A DNA stretch of 64,000 bases, from NCBI RefSeq assembly GCF_016775705.1, contig NZ_CP068760.1, forward strand, positions 3,968,001-4,032,000, written 5' to 3'. Position numbers and translations under genes: made by a program. The notes beneath the pieces were generated by a model. It was not told the origin of the DNA. It searched no databases and worked only from the letters and a program-made list of their open reading frames with translations. The DNA comes from Chryseobacterium cucumeris (lineage in GTDB: Bacteria; Bacteroidota; Bacteroidia; Flavobacteriales; Weeksellaceae). Positions 1 through 7,773 of the stretch are shown one piece after another; within the stretch, counting starts at the first letter, position 1; every line of letters starts with the position of its first letter.

Positions 1-345
1 GGCATTTTCTTCTTTGGCCAGTTCTTCCATTCTGGTTTTATCCCCTAAAATACTTCCTTTGTTAATTGCCGAGCTGGGATCAATAGCCAAAACGGCAACC
101 TTTTTTCCCTGGGTAATAACAAGGCGTCCGAAGTTTTCTATAAAAGTAGATTTGCCGGCTCCGGGAACTCCCGTTACTCCTACTCTCACAGAGTTTCCGG
201 TAAGAGGCATAATTTTCTTTAAAAGTTCTTCTGCCTGTACTCTGTGTTCTGCTTTTTTGCTTTCAACCAATGTAATAGCTTTTGCAATCAGGCGTTTGTT
301 TCCTGATTGTATTCCCTCTATTAACTCTTCTGTAGAAAATTTCAT
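1..345 (-). CDS. meaB: MeaB/ArgK-family GTPase, 5' part only (runs off the window)
   Basis: G3E-type P-loop GTPase of the MeaB/ArgK family, which in known systems protects and reloads methylmalonyl-CoA mutase with adenosylcobalamin. The visible 115 codons start at ATG 345 and give the N-terminal helical arm, then the Walker A GVPGAGKST near residues 59-67 and the AIDPSS motif near 88-93, all in family order. The rest of the gene lies left of position 1. The matching mutase gene is at 8419-10536 on the same strand but is separated by about 8 kb, so the two are not one operon here. Assignment is strong from motifs; the partner link is from family knowledge. Confidence 0.9.
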   Translation of the reverse strand, partial: MKFSTEELIEGIQSGNKRLIAKAITLVESKKAEHRVQAEELLKKIMPLTGNSVRVGVTGVPGAGKSTFIENFGRLVITQGKKVAVLAIDPSSAINKGSILGDKTRMEELAKEENA

Positions 346-514
346 TGATTCAAAATTAATAATTAAAATGGGAATGGTCAATAGCCGCTCCATAATGATG
401 AGTTAAAAGACATCAATTATCTTCATTTATAATTTTCCGTCTTGTATGAATTCAATTTTTATTTCTTCTAAATTAAAACTAGAACACCCTGTATCAAAGG
501 CTTAAGGAATTTAT

Positions 515-522
515 TACATTTG
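515..522 (+). promoter_or_regulatory. Predicted Bacteroidota -7 box for the cytochrome c pair
   Basis: TACATTTG fits the TAnnTTTG -7 element of Bacteroidota. It lies 21 bases before the ATG at 544, giving a predicted short leader of about 15 nt. No clear TTTG -33 element is visible at the usual distance. Confidence 0.45.
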
Positions 523-543
523 TTATATCTCAAAAAAAGAAAC

Positions 544-837
544 ATGAAAAAACTCATCGCTGCGGCTTCGTTTACCGGTATTCTACTGGTTTCCTGTACG
601 CCGAAAGCTGCTACCTCTACTGCTGCTGCAGGAACTTCAACGTCTACTGCAGAACAGATTGCCCAAGGGAAAACTATTTTTGAAAATTCCTGTGGAAGAT
701 GTCATAAATTGCCGGATCCTGCTTCACATACACCTGTACAATGGGTAGGAATCATGAATTCTATGGCTCCCAAAGCAAAACTGACGGATGAGCAGCACCA
801 ATGGGTTTATGATTATATTGTTTCTGTACAGAAGTAA
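544..837 (+). CDS. Small lipoprotein cytochrome c, copy 1
   Basis: Predicted exported monohaem cytochrome c of 97 residues. The start is set at ATG 544 because it puts a basic MKK end and hydrophobic stretch directly before the lipobox LLVSC; upstream in-frame codons would add a leader that fits a signal peptide less well. CGRCH is the haem c attachment motif (CxxCH), and the Met in NSMAPKAKL downstream is a likely sixth haem ligand. The likely site is the periplasmic or outer membrane face, as an electron carrier; the partner is unknown. A paralogue follows 20 bases later and shares the block QGKTIFENSC, so this is a tandem duplication. Confidence 0.85.
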   Translation: MKKLIAAASFTGILLVSCTPKAATSTAAAGTSTSTAEQIAQGKTIFENSCGRCHKLPDPASHTPVQWVGIMNSMAPKAKLTDEQHQWVYDYIVSVQK

Positions 838-857
838 TTCATCAAACAAAAATAGAT

Positions 858-1145
858 ATGAAAAAATTCATTTTAACAGGTATCGCGGCATCTGCATTTC
901 TGGTATCCTGCGGACCAAAAAGTGTGGCTGTAACAGGGCCAAAGTACACCTCATCTGAGCAGCTGGCGCAGGGAAAGACCATTTTTGAAAATTCCTGTGC
1001 AAAATGCCATAAATTGCCGGAACCAACAAAACATGACGACAAAGGGTGGATCAACACTTTAAGCAGAATGGCTCCAAAGGCTAAGCTTACTGATGACCAG
1101 CATCAAATGGTGTATGATTATCTGATTTCTGCGAATAAAAAATAA
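858..1145 (+). CDS. Small lipoprotein cytochrome c, copy 2
   Basis: Second small cytochrome c, 95 residues, with signal peptide and lipobox FLVSC, haem motif CAKCH and likely axial Met in SRMAPKAKL. It is collinear with the upstream gene over the haem domain but differs in the linker after the lipid-anchored Cys (shorter, without the Thr/Ser/Ala tract). It probably shares the promoter near 515 and ends at the hairpin at 1142-1165. The redox partner cannot be read from the neighbours. Confidence 0.85.
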   Translation: MKKFILTGIAASAFLVSCGPKSVAVTGPKYTSSEQLAQGKTIFENSCAKCHKLPEPTKHDDKGWINTLSRMAPKAKLTDDQHQMVYDYLISANKK

Positions 1146-1171
1146 GCTTTCTAAGGAAAGCTTATTTTTTA
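1141..1171 (+). terminator. Rho-independent terminator after the cytochrome pair
   Basis: A perfect 10-bp stem, ATAAGCTTTC at 1142-1151 and its complement at 1156-1165, with loop TAAG, is followed by a T run. The A-rich left side means it could also end minus-strand transcripts, although the 1194-3773 gene reads in from that side. Confidence 0.85.
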
Positions 1172-1193
1172 TTCACCCAATTGGTACCTGCTG

Positions 1194-3773
1194 CTATCTT
1201 ACGATAAGTTTTTCAACCTGAGACTGATTCCCCTGGCTGATATGAACCATATAAACTCCTTTTTGTAGCCCTTTTACAGAGACAGCTTTCTTCGACCCTG
1301 ATTCTCTGGAGTCCGTCAATACTAATTTACCAGACATATCAAACATCGTAATTTTAACTTCTTTAAGGGATTGCTCTATATTTCCTACGAAAAATTCATC
1401 ATAAGCAGGATTTGGGAATACAATAAACCTGGATCCTGTTTTTTTAATTTCCTGAGTCCCCAAAGCTGTGCTGCATTCAGCGGGTATCGTAAAGTCTTCT
1501 ACCTGATCATTAGCAACCGTTTTGGAGCCTGCGGATGCATTCACCCCAAGTCCTCTTCTTGCAAATACATTCCAGATCAGGCATTTATCATTCCCTCCAT
1601 TTCCTATTACATCAGCCTGCAGAATAGCATCCCTTCCATCAATAAAAGTGGGGCTGCACGGCTGCAGTTTAAGCCCATCAATGACAATCTGAAGAACCTT
1701 TGCATTTCCGGAAGTATTGCTGGCCAGTAGATCATTATTGTATCCATATTTTTCGATATACTTCCAGGCCAGGTCCCAAAGCATTGTTGCCCATATAAAC
1801 CCTATCTGATGGACTTCTGTATTTGTATTTGTTTTTCCGTAAGTATAATTATTAATACTAAAATCAGGAGAATATTTCGCTAATCTGTTGCCATTTCCTG
1901 TTATAGGCTCGTTTTTCGTGTAAGTTGAATGTCCTCTGGGAACAGCTGAAGTGTCTCCGGGTCTGGCAGTCACCATAAGCCCAAAGAAATCAGACCAGCC
2001 TTCACCCATCTGCTCTGTGCTGTTGGTAGATGAGAGACAACTGTATCCCTGCGCGGTCATTCGGTTGGATATTCCATGTCCATACTCATGGGCCATAGTG
2101 CCATTATCAAAACATGCATTCTTGAAACCACTATAATCAAAATTAAGAGTTACATTAATTGTATTTCCGTTGTTCAACTGCCCGGTCAAGTATAAACCTT
2201 CTGTTTTTCCTATACTGATAGTAGGAATGGTGACCTGTCCTCCATAAGTACCTGCCGCCAATGAATTTGGTATATCGGAAGAAGGTTTATACATAATGAC
2301 ACCCAGAGCTCCTGCGTTCTGTGCGTTGAGGGCTTTAAGACTATATTCACAATTAGCAGCTGTGATGACTGCAATTTTATTGGTCAGGCTTCCGGCGGCC
2401 GGTGCAGTACAGGCATCAGCAGGTACCGGAATAGCAAGATCTCCTGTTACGGGAGCTTGATACAAAGGGCCAAACGATGCTCCGGCTGTCATTACTTTAG
2501 GTCTGCTCGCAACAGAAGCAGGAGAATTGTACTGATACCTTACTACGGGGTCATCTGCTGTTTGCAGCCTGTCATATAGATACATCTGCATTCTACCTGC
2601 CTTCACCTGTGGCTGTCCGTTGACAATTTTTTCATAGCCAGGGCTAAAATTGGCATTGTTAAGACCGCTTCCGTCAAAAGCTTCTGCATTAACAGCATCT
2701 CCTCCCATACCGCCATTTCCAAAATTATTGGTCTGGAAGTTTCTGGCAGATTCTGTAAATCCGAATTTATAAAACAGATCATGCATTTTATTATTCATAT
2801 AAAATAAATTGGTGATAGCAGCATCTTTATAGGTGAAGGGATTATCATATCTTCCGTCAGCAAAAGGAAAATCAAAAATACGTGAGCTTCCGCCGTCCGG
2901 AGAGTATCCCGCTGTATTGGTATCATTCTGATCAGAATATGCGTAAACATTATTTCCCCGTGTTATGGTATAGCTGTTGGTTCCGTCAGAATGCCAGCCT
3001 TCGGGAGATGCTGTAAGATCCCATGGGTTACTGATTATAGAGCGGGCTCCAAATGTAGGAGCCTCTACCGGTAACGGAAACACGTTATAAGATGCATTAT
3101 CCGGAACCTGCTTTCCGGGTATTTTTATATATTCCTTTCTTTCAGCGGGTGCCATATATGCCAGGTGAGACATTGCCGGTTCTTCAGAACTATTATCTTC
3201 ATACTCAGCACCCTCAAAACGACAACTCACTGTCATATTATCTTTAGTGAGTATTTCACCTGTATTTGCGTCAGCTATTACATGCCATACATCGGAAGAA
3301 TTCTTGTCAGAAACAAATAATTCTTTTGCAAGTTTGTATACCTTATTATTCTCGAAGTAGACATCATCAGAGTAATTTATTTCAGAAATATCTTTCAGCC
3401 CCAGCTTACTTTTGATAAGATCATCTGAAAATTTTGCAGTGATATTTTTATAGCTATCAACAACAATATTCCTCTTAAATTCATTTTTCTCAGAAATAAT
3501 TTTATTTTCCCTGATAACTACTTTTCCCATAGCGTTATAGACTCTAAGCCCATTATAGGTTTGCTGCACATCTACAATTCTGGCTCCAAGACTTTTGGAA
3601 AGATCTTCGTTCAGAATAATAATTCCTGATGCATCACTTTTACTCTTTTGTGCTATCTGCCCGTTATTGTGATAATACTCCTGAATAAGTTCCGAAGAAT
3701 TTTGGCCACAAACATTTTCGGAAGCAAAAAATGCTGCCACCGAAAACGGTACTAGAAAAAAATTTTTATTCAT
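1194..3773 (-). CDS. Secreted M36 (fungalysin-type) zinc metalloprotease with PA domain and T9SS sorting domain
   Basis: 859-residue exported metalloprotease. A signal peptide of about 23 residues is followed by a fungalysin/thermolysin-type propeptide, then the M36 catalytic domain with HEYGH at residues 562-566 and the downstream third-ligand Glu in EQMGEGWSD. A protease-associated (PA) insert with the segment NAGALGVIMY lies about residues 450-535, ahead of the zinc motif. The C-terminal 75 or so residues start at FPNPAYDEF and end KLIVR, a T9SS type A sorting domain, so export through the outer membrane by type IX secretion is expected. Predicted role is extracellular protein degradation. 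It is a monocistronic gene. Confidence 0.92.
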   Translation of the reverse strand: MNKNFFLVPFSVAAFFASENVCGQNSSELIQEYYHNNGQIAQKSKSDASGIIILNEDLSKSLGARIVDVQQTYNGLRVYNAMGKVVIRENKIISEKNEFKRNIVVDSYKNITAKFSDDLIKSKLGLKDISEINYSDDVYFENNKVYKLAKELFVSDKNSSDVWHVIADANTGEILTKDNMTVSCRFEGAEYEDNSSEEPAMSHLAYMAPAERKEYIKIPGKQVPDNASYNVFPLPVEAPTFGARSIISNPWDLTASPEGWHSDGTNSYTITRGNNVYAYSDQNDTNTAGYSPDGGSSRIFDFPFADGRYDNPFTYKDAAITNLFYMNNKMHDLFYKFGFTESARNFQTNNFGNGGMGGDAVNAEAFDGSGLNNANFSPGYEKIVNGQPQVKAGRMQMYLYDRLQTADDPVVRYQYNSPASVASRPKVMTAGASFGPLYQAPVTGDLAIPVPADACTAPAAGSLTNKIAVITAANCEYSLKALNAQNAGALGVIMYKPSSDIPNSLAAGTYGGQVTIPTISIGKTEGLYLTGQLNNGNTINVTLNFDYSGFKNACFDNGTMAHEYGHGISNRMTAQGYSCLSSTNSTEQMGEGWSDFFGLMVTARPGDTSAVPRGHSTYTKNEPITGNGNRLAKYSPDFSINNYTYGKTNTNTEVHQIGFIWATMLWDLAWKYIEKYGYNNDLLASNTSGNAKVLQIVIDGLKLQPCSPTFIDGRDAILQADVIGNGGNDKCLIWNVFARRGLGVNASAGSKTVANDQVEDFTIPAECSTALGTQEIKKTGSRFIVFPNPAYDEFFVGNIEQSLKEVKITMFDMSGKLVLTDSRESGSKKAVSVKGLQKGVYMVHISQGNQSQVEKLIVR

Positions 3774-3795
3774 ATTTGTTTTTTAGGTAGATAAA

Positions 3796-3826
3796 TATAT
3801 AAAACACTACCTGCTAACAACTTATA
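3796..3826 (-). promoter_or_regulatory. Possible promoter of the M36 protease gene
   Basis: On the minus strand a TTG is followed after about 18 bases by TATATTTA, one base off TAnnTTTG, a short way upstream of the ATG at 3773. The remaining stretch to 3995 is very AT-rich and shows no other feature. Confidence 0.35.
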
Positions 3827-3995
3827 AAAAAAATAAAATCACAAAAAACACCGATATTTCGATATTTCTGATTTTTTTTAATCATATTATTTATTTTTTT
3901 TAAGTTTTTGTTTTACAATTTTAACTTTTGAAGGCGGTGATTTTTGAATTAATGCATGCATAATCAGCTATTTTTATCAAATAAAGGAGATTTAT

Positions 3996-4505
3996 TTAGT
4001 CTCCTCCTTCTTTTTGATCCTTGTAGCGGGGCATTTTACCTTCAATCATCTTTTCTCTATCTTCAAGTATTTCAAGTGCTGCTCTGCTGTAAGCAAATTT
4101 TTTAGCTTCTTTCAGGACACCTAAAGCCTGTTTGTACTCAAAGTTTCTTTCATGAAGAAAAGACTGGCAGTTCAGAATTTCCGATTTGTCAATACCTTTT
4201 AAATTCAGAGCAAAGTCAATCAGCTTTTCTGCTTCTTCATAATCTTCATTATTCAAAAGACATTCAATATAATATTGGGGAGTATTGATATTCCCGATAT
4301 TACTTTGCATGGCTTCATTAAAGTACTTCTTTGCTGTTTCATAATCCTTTAATTCTTCAGAATATACTCTTCCCATCAGACAAAGGCTGTCTGCATCTTC
4401 AGGTTCATAAGATAACGCGTAGTTCAGTGCATCCATGCATTCAGAAAGATTGAATGGAAAGTAGTCTAACGCTTCAAAATAATATTTGCTTTTAGTTAAG
4501 GTCAT
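3996..4505 (-). CDS. Small TPR-like repeat protein at the end of the rtcB-prfH operon
   Basis: Helical repeat protein of 169 residues if it starts at ATG 4505 (MTLTKSKYYF); an ATG at 4526 would add seven residues. Both starts overlap the end of prfH, which points to translational coupling. Residues 20-150 contain TPR-like helix pairs such as DADSLCLMGRVY and YEEAEKLIDFALN, with a basic tail. No signal peptide, so cytoplasmic. It is the last gene of the minus-strand unit 7415-3996. TPR folds bind proteins, so an adaptor role beside the RNA repair proteins is possible, but that is inference from position only. Confidence 0.7.
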   Translation of the reverse strand: MTLTKSKYYFEALDYFPFNLSECMDALNYALSYEPEDADSLCLMGRVYSEELKDYETAKKYFNEAMQSNIGNINTPQYYIECLLNNEDYEEAEKLIDFALNLKGIDKSEILNCQSFLHERNFEYKQALGVLKEAKKFAYSRAALEILEDREKMIEGKMPRYKDQKEGGD

Positions 4506-5190
4506 TATTGTAGTTTTTAAGTTCATTTTTCAAGGCATTCCTTTGTTTTTTGAATGTCCTGTCTTCATAATTCTTTTTAAAATCTGTTCCTGAAAATGTA
4601 CGAACCGGATTTCCACGTTCCACCTGGATCTGCATAGACCAGGTTTCTTTCAGCTTTCTTTCCAACTGTTGAATATAAACCGCCATTACCTTTTCTTTTA
4701 ATCTGATAACCGATAACTTTTTATTTTCAAGTTGTGAGCGGGAATCCTGCACAAAAACAGTTTCTTTCGTGGGAATATGAGTGGCGCGTACAGCAGTATT
4801 CACTTTATTTACATTTTGCCCTCCGCTTCCCTGACTCCTCGCAGTCTGAAATCTGATATCTTTTTCATTGAAATCAATCATTTTAACATTTTCCAATTCA
4901 AAAATTCCGATAAACCAGTTGCTTCTTTTATGCAGCTTCCTGAAGGTACTTTTTCCAATCCAGCAAATGCTTCCCAGCCAGCTTTTCAGAAACGGGTTTA
5001 CATCTTTTCCTTTTAAAAGTACAGTCACTGATTTTAAGGTCAGATTTTCATCACCGTTTTCACGATGAATGATTTCATACTCTATTGTATTATGTTTTGC
5101 CTCTTCAAGAAAGCTCTTCAGAACCTTGGCTACCACCCACTGGCATTCCAAAGGACCTCTTCCTGAAGTGATCTGTATTAATTTTTCCAT
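4492..5190 (-). CDS. prfH: Peptide chain release factor homologue PrfH
   Basis: Class I release-factor relative of 232 residues, somewhat longer than the roughly 200 usual for PrfH. The catalytic GGQ is at residues 123-125 within GSGGQNVNKVN, followed by the basic C-terminal tail typical of this family (ending in a KKQRN-rich stretch). It is much shorter than RF1 (361 residues, at 16787-17872) and lacks the stop-codon-reading domain of RF1/RF2. Family knowledge: PrfH genes pair with rtcB, and PrfH has been reported to release peptides from ribosomes with damaged 16S rRNA, letting RtcB reseal the break. Here prfH follows rtcB by 68 bases, with a perfect hairpin between them. Confidence 0.92.
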   Translation of the reverse strand: MEKLIQITSGRGPLECQWVVAKVLKSFLEEAKHNTIEYEIIHRENGDENLTLKSVTVLLKGKDVNPFLKSWLGSICWIGKSTFRKLHKRSNWFIGIFELENVKMIDFNEKDIRFQTARSQGSGGQNVNKVNTAVRATHIPTKETVFVQDSRSQLENKKLSVIRLKEKVMAVYIQQLERKLKETWSMQIQVERGNPVRTFSGTDFKKNYEDRTFKKQRNALKNELKNYNNDLN

Positions 5191-5210
5191 TTTTTTGTTA
5201 CATTTTACTA

Positions 5211-5241
5211 AACCTTACAGGTTTTTGAAACCTGTAAGGTT
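5211..5241. repeat. Perfect 14-bp hairpin between rtcB and prfH
   Basis: AACCTTACAGGTTT at 5211-5224 is exactly complementary to 5228-5241 with a three-base loop. No T run follows on the minus strand, so a simple terminator is unlikely. It could be an mRNA processing or stability element, a partial attenuator lowering prfH expression, or a copy of a short genomic palindromic repeat. Confidence 0.8.
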
Positions 5242-5258
5242 GTAAAGTATTAGATTAA

Positions 5259-6650
5259 TTACCTGTCCATTCTCACAATTCGTGGCTGGAATGTTCCCAG
5301 GATGTCTACCAGCTCACTTTGTGCATTCATCACTTCATTGATGTCTTTGTAGGCCATTGGTGCTTCCTCTGCATTTCCACCCATCAGTGTGACATTTTTC
5401 AGCTTCAGTTCTTTTTTGATATCATGCTGGGTGAAAAGGCTTCTGCATTCCCCTCTTGAGTGCGCTCTTCCGGCTCCATGAGATGCAGAGTTCAGGGATT
5501 CCGGGTTTCCTTTTCCGCGAACGATAAATCCTTTCGCCGTCATGGATCCGGGAATCATTCCCAATTCATTCTCATTGGCAGGAGTGGCTCCTTTCCGGTG
5601 AACAATCACTTCTTTTCCGTTATGGATTTCTTTCCACGCGAAGTTGTGATGGTTTTCAATTCTGGCTTTTACTCTTCCACCGACCGCTTTTACCAGCCTT
5701 CTGTGAATATCGTCGTGGCAGGCTGAAGCATAATCTCCGGCAAGGTTCATTGCCGTCCAGTATTCCAGTCCCAGGTGTGTACTGAGGTCCAGCCATGCGA
5801 AGTTTTGTGCTTCTTTTGGTAATGGACACTGTTCTGTTGCCACTCTTGAGTAATACTGGGCTATCTCAGCTCCAAGACCTCTTGAACCGCTGTGAGAAAG
5901 TATTCCCAGATATTTTCCTTTAGGCAGGCCAATCTGTTCATCTTCTTCGGTGATTTCCACTTCCCCGAATTCTACAAAATGATTTCCCCCGCCTGAGGAT
6001 CCCATCTGTTTGATGGCTTTACCCTTTAATCTTCTTAAGATCGGGATCATATCGAATGTATCTCTGTCGAAAATCTCGTGGTCTATGTGAGATTTATGGG
6101 TCTCATACATTCCGAACTTTGTATGTTCAGCAAGCGCTTTTTCATACTTATCTCTCGCTCCTTCAAGATATGAAACGGGCGTATCCAGAATACTGAGGCT
6201 CATTCTGCAGCCAATATCCATTCCTACTCCATAAGGGATTACTGCATTTTCCACCGCCAGAACTCCACCGATAGGAAGGCCGTAACCACTGTGGGCATCT
6301 GGCATTAATGCTCCCTGAGTTGAAATTGGCAGCTTCAAGGCAGTGTATAGCTGATTTTTTGCCTCCTCTGAAATGTTAGTACCAAAAATCTGAAATGAAG
6401 CCCGCTGGGAATTCAGCATCCGCTTTTCAGTTTTTTTGGATGAAAGCAGGGTTTCTGCAATCTGTCCGAAGGTGAGATCTTTTTCAAATTCTTCCGGGTT
6501 CAGCAGGATTTCCTTTAAAAGAGATTTTACGTGGTGAATATTCTTCGTTGCAAAATTTCTTTTCATGACTTCCAATGCTACGTTTATGCTTTGATTATTT
6601 GGATAGCCCAGTTTTAATATATCTTTTCCTTTTAGTTTTAAATTTCCCAT
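5259..6650 (-). CDS. rtcB: RtcB-family RNA ligase (PrfH-associated type)
   Basis: 3'-phosphate/5'-hydroxyl RNA ligase of 463 residues. RtcB seals RNA ends carrying 2',3'-cyclic phosphate or 3'-phosphate to 5'-OH ends using GTP and Mn2+. Visible family motifs in order: DIGCRMS (Asp145, Cys148, metal site), GGGNHFVEF, LSHSGSRG, the NHHNFAW His cluster, and SHGAGRAHSRG with the His at residue 391 that fits the guanylated active-site His. Being directly upstream of prfH places it with RtcB2-type enzymes thought to rejoin nuclease-cut rRNA rather than splice tRNA. It is preceded by 6678-7415 with a 27-base gap, so co-transcription is likely. Confidence 0.95.
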   Translation of the reverse strand: MGNLKLKGKDILKLGYPNNQSINVALEVMKRNFATKNIHHVKSLLKEILLNPEEFEKDLTFGQIAETLLSSKKTEKRMLNSQRASFQIFGTNISEEAKNQLYTALKLPISTQGALMPDAHSGYGLPIGGVLAVENAVIPYGVGMDIGCRMSLSILDTPVSYLEGARDKYEKALAEHTKFGMYETHKSHIDHEIFDRDTFDMIPILRRLKGKAIKQMGSSGGGNHFVEFGEVEITEEDEQIGLPKGKYLGILSHSGSRGLGAEIAQYYSRVATEQCPLPKEAQNFAWLDLSTHLGLEYWTAMNLAGDYASACHDDIHRRLVKAVGGRVKARIENHHNFAWKEIHNGKEVIVHRKGATPANENELGMIPGSMTAKGFIVRGKGNPESLNSASHGAGRAHSRGECRSLFTQHDIKKELKLKNVTLMGGNAEEAPMAYKDINEVMNAQSELVDILGTFQPRIVRMDR

Positions 6651-6677
6651 TGTTTTTGTTTTAAATAACAGTAGGAC

Positions 6678-7415
6678 TTATAAGTCCTGTAAGCTTTCCG
6701 CAATCTCTGTTGCAGACATTTTGCAGGTAGCAAATTTCCTGCTTTTAATAAGTGGAATATCTTCTCTTTTGCTTTTCCATGAAGATGACTTACCATACAT
6801 TGTTTTGTTGATAATTCCTACAATTTTATGCTGCCCTAAATAATCGTCCAGTTCTGCACACTCTTTTTCCAATTCAAAGTTTACAGGTTTATAATGGGTG
6901 ATCATATTAGGTCTTGTACGCAGTGTAAACCTCCATGGTTCAATAAATTCGTAGTAAGGAACATAAGACTTCCGGGCCGGGCAGTATTCTTCCTGTTTCA
7001 AAAAATACTGTCTTTCTCTTGCTGTAAGTCCCAGCTTCGGGTCATTCCAGGAATATGAAGAAATATGCTGAAGTTTCTGTACTCTCTCTACATATATTCT
7101 CCGCCCGAATTTTCTTTTCTTTTTTAAAAACCGGCGGCTTTCCGAATACATGTAGGTATTAATTTTCTTCAGTATTCCTTCAAAGAATTCTCCGTCTTTG
7201 GATCTCATGACATCTTCTCTTACCACAAAGAATCTTACAAATCCTCTTTGATAAGGTTTATCCAAAAGAATCCATGGGGTATTTCGTCTGATTTCCCAAA
7301 GTTCTTCACTACGTCGATATTTTTTTCTTATCTGCTTTTCTACATCTTTTCTAATTGCTCTTTTTCTGCTTCTCACACTTCTCAGGCGGGAGAACAGAAG
7401 ATTATCATTTTCCAT
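6678..7415 (-). CDS. Highly basic protein of unknown family, first gene of the rtcB-prfH operon
   Basis: 245 residues, not recognised as a named family. By count 56 residues (23%) are Lys or Arg, concentrated in residues 9-45 and in a KKKRK-containing block near 100-115, as expected for a nucleic-acid or ribosome binder. There is no signal peptide or membrane segment. Aromatic and proline-rich blocks such as SYVPYYEF and EPWRFTL look like a folded core. It is 27 bases upstream of rtcB and is the first gene of the unit. Possible roles: an RNA-end recognition factor, a ribosome adaptor or a nuclease. None is shown by a motif, so function is left open. Confidence 0.7.
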   Translation of the reverse strand: MENDNLLFSRLRSVRSRKRAIRKDVEKQIRKKYRRSEELWEIRRNTPWILLDKPYQRGFVRFFVVREDVMRSKDGEFFEGILKKINTYMYSESRRFLKKKRKFGRRIYVERVQKLQHISSYSWNDPKLGLTARERQYFLKQEEYCPARKSYVPYYEFIEPWRFTLRTRPNMITHYKPVNFELEKECAELDDYLGQHKIVGIINKTMYGKSSSWKSKREDIPLIKSRKFATCKMSATEIAESLQDL

Positions 7416-7430
7416 TGTTAACAGAAGCCT

Positions 7431-7460
7431 TGTGTGAGATCTTAATTTTTATCTCACACA
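7431..7460. promoter_or_regulatory. Perfect inverted repeat just upstream of the rtcB-prfH operon start
   Basis: TGTGTGAGAT (7431-7440) and ATCTCACACA (7451-7460) are exact complements around a 10-base spacer, ending 15 bases before the first start codon of the operon (7415). A second smaller palindrome, CAACTA and TAGTTG (7470-7487), lies just above it. This could be a regulator binding site or an mRNA leader hairpin that controls translation. No -7 box is clear between here and the small RNA terminator. Confidence 0.6.
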
Positions 7461-7588
7461 GCTTTTAATCAACTAAAATACTAGTTGAATGGATTAATAA
7501 TAGACGAAATAGTTCTGAGGAATATTTCTCATCTTATTTTGCCTTTAATGACACTAAAAAAGATTTCGGGGAAACTTGAAGTTTGAAA

Positions 7589-7600
7589 TATTGCGCAATA
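7589..7600. repeat. 12-bp perfect palindrome
   Basis: TATTGCGCAATA reads the same on both strands and sits between the small RNA terminator and the rtcB operon leader. It may be an operator; there is no other support. Confidence 0.4.
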
Positions 7601-7601
7601 A

Positions 7602-7767
7602 AAAACCCGAAATCTCTACGACTTCGGGTTTTGATATTTCATTGTACTGTTATTCTAAGAATGTACCAAACCGCGAAGCCTTACCACCATAAGTGGCAAT
7701 CCAACTGTAGAATTCTGTTTAGTTCTGAACATTGCTTCGTCGTTTTTTATTGGTTAAACTTGATTTT
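7602..7767 (-). ncRNA. Putative small RNA with its own promoter and terminator
   Basis: A minus-strand transcript of about 165 nt is predicted between the promoter at 7774-7803 and a terminator hairpin at 7602-7632 (10-bp stem followed by a T run). The body folds on inspection: CGAAGC near the 5' end pairs with GCTTCG, enclosing a TTGCCAC/GTGGTAA hairpin, with a further GTAC/GTAC stem before the terminator. It does not show the core of the SRP RNA and is too short for tmRNA or RNase P RNA. The transcript also contains a 25-codon reading frame from ATG at about 7732 that ends in TAG, so a peptide-coding message is the alternative. Family unknown; flavobacterial candidates in Rfam, such as 6S or Flavo-1, would need a covariance search. 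Confidence 0.55.
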
Positions 7768-7773
7768 CAGGTG

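Noticed and set aside
14..406. Plus-strand frame of 130 codons at the left edge
   Set aside because: It is the antisense shadow of the MeaB-type GTPase gene; the minus-strand frame carries the Walker A motif.
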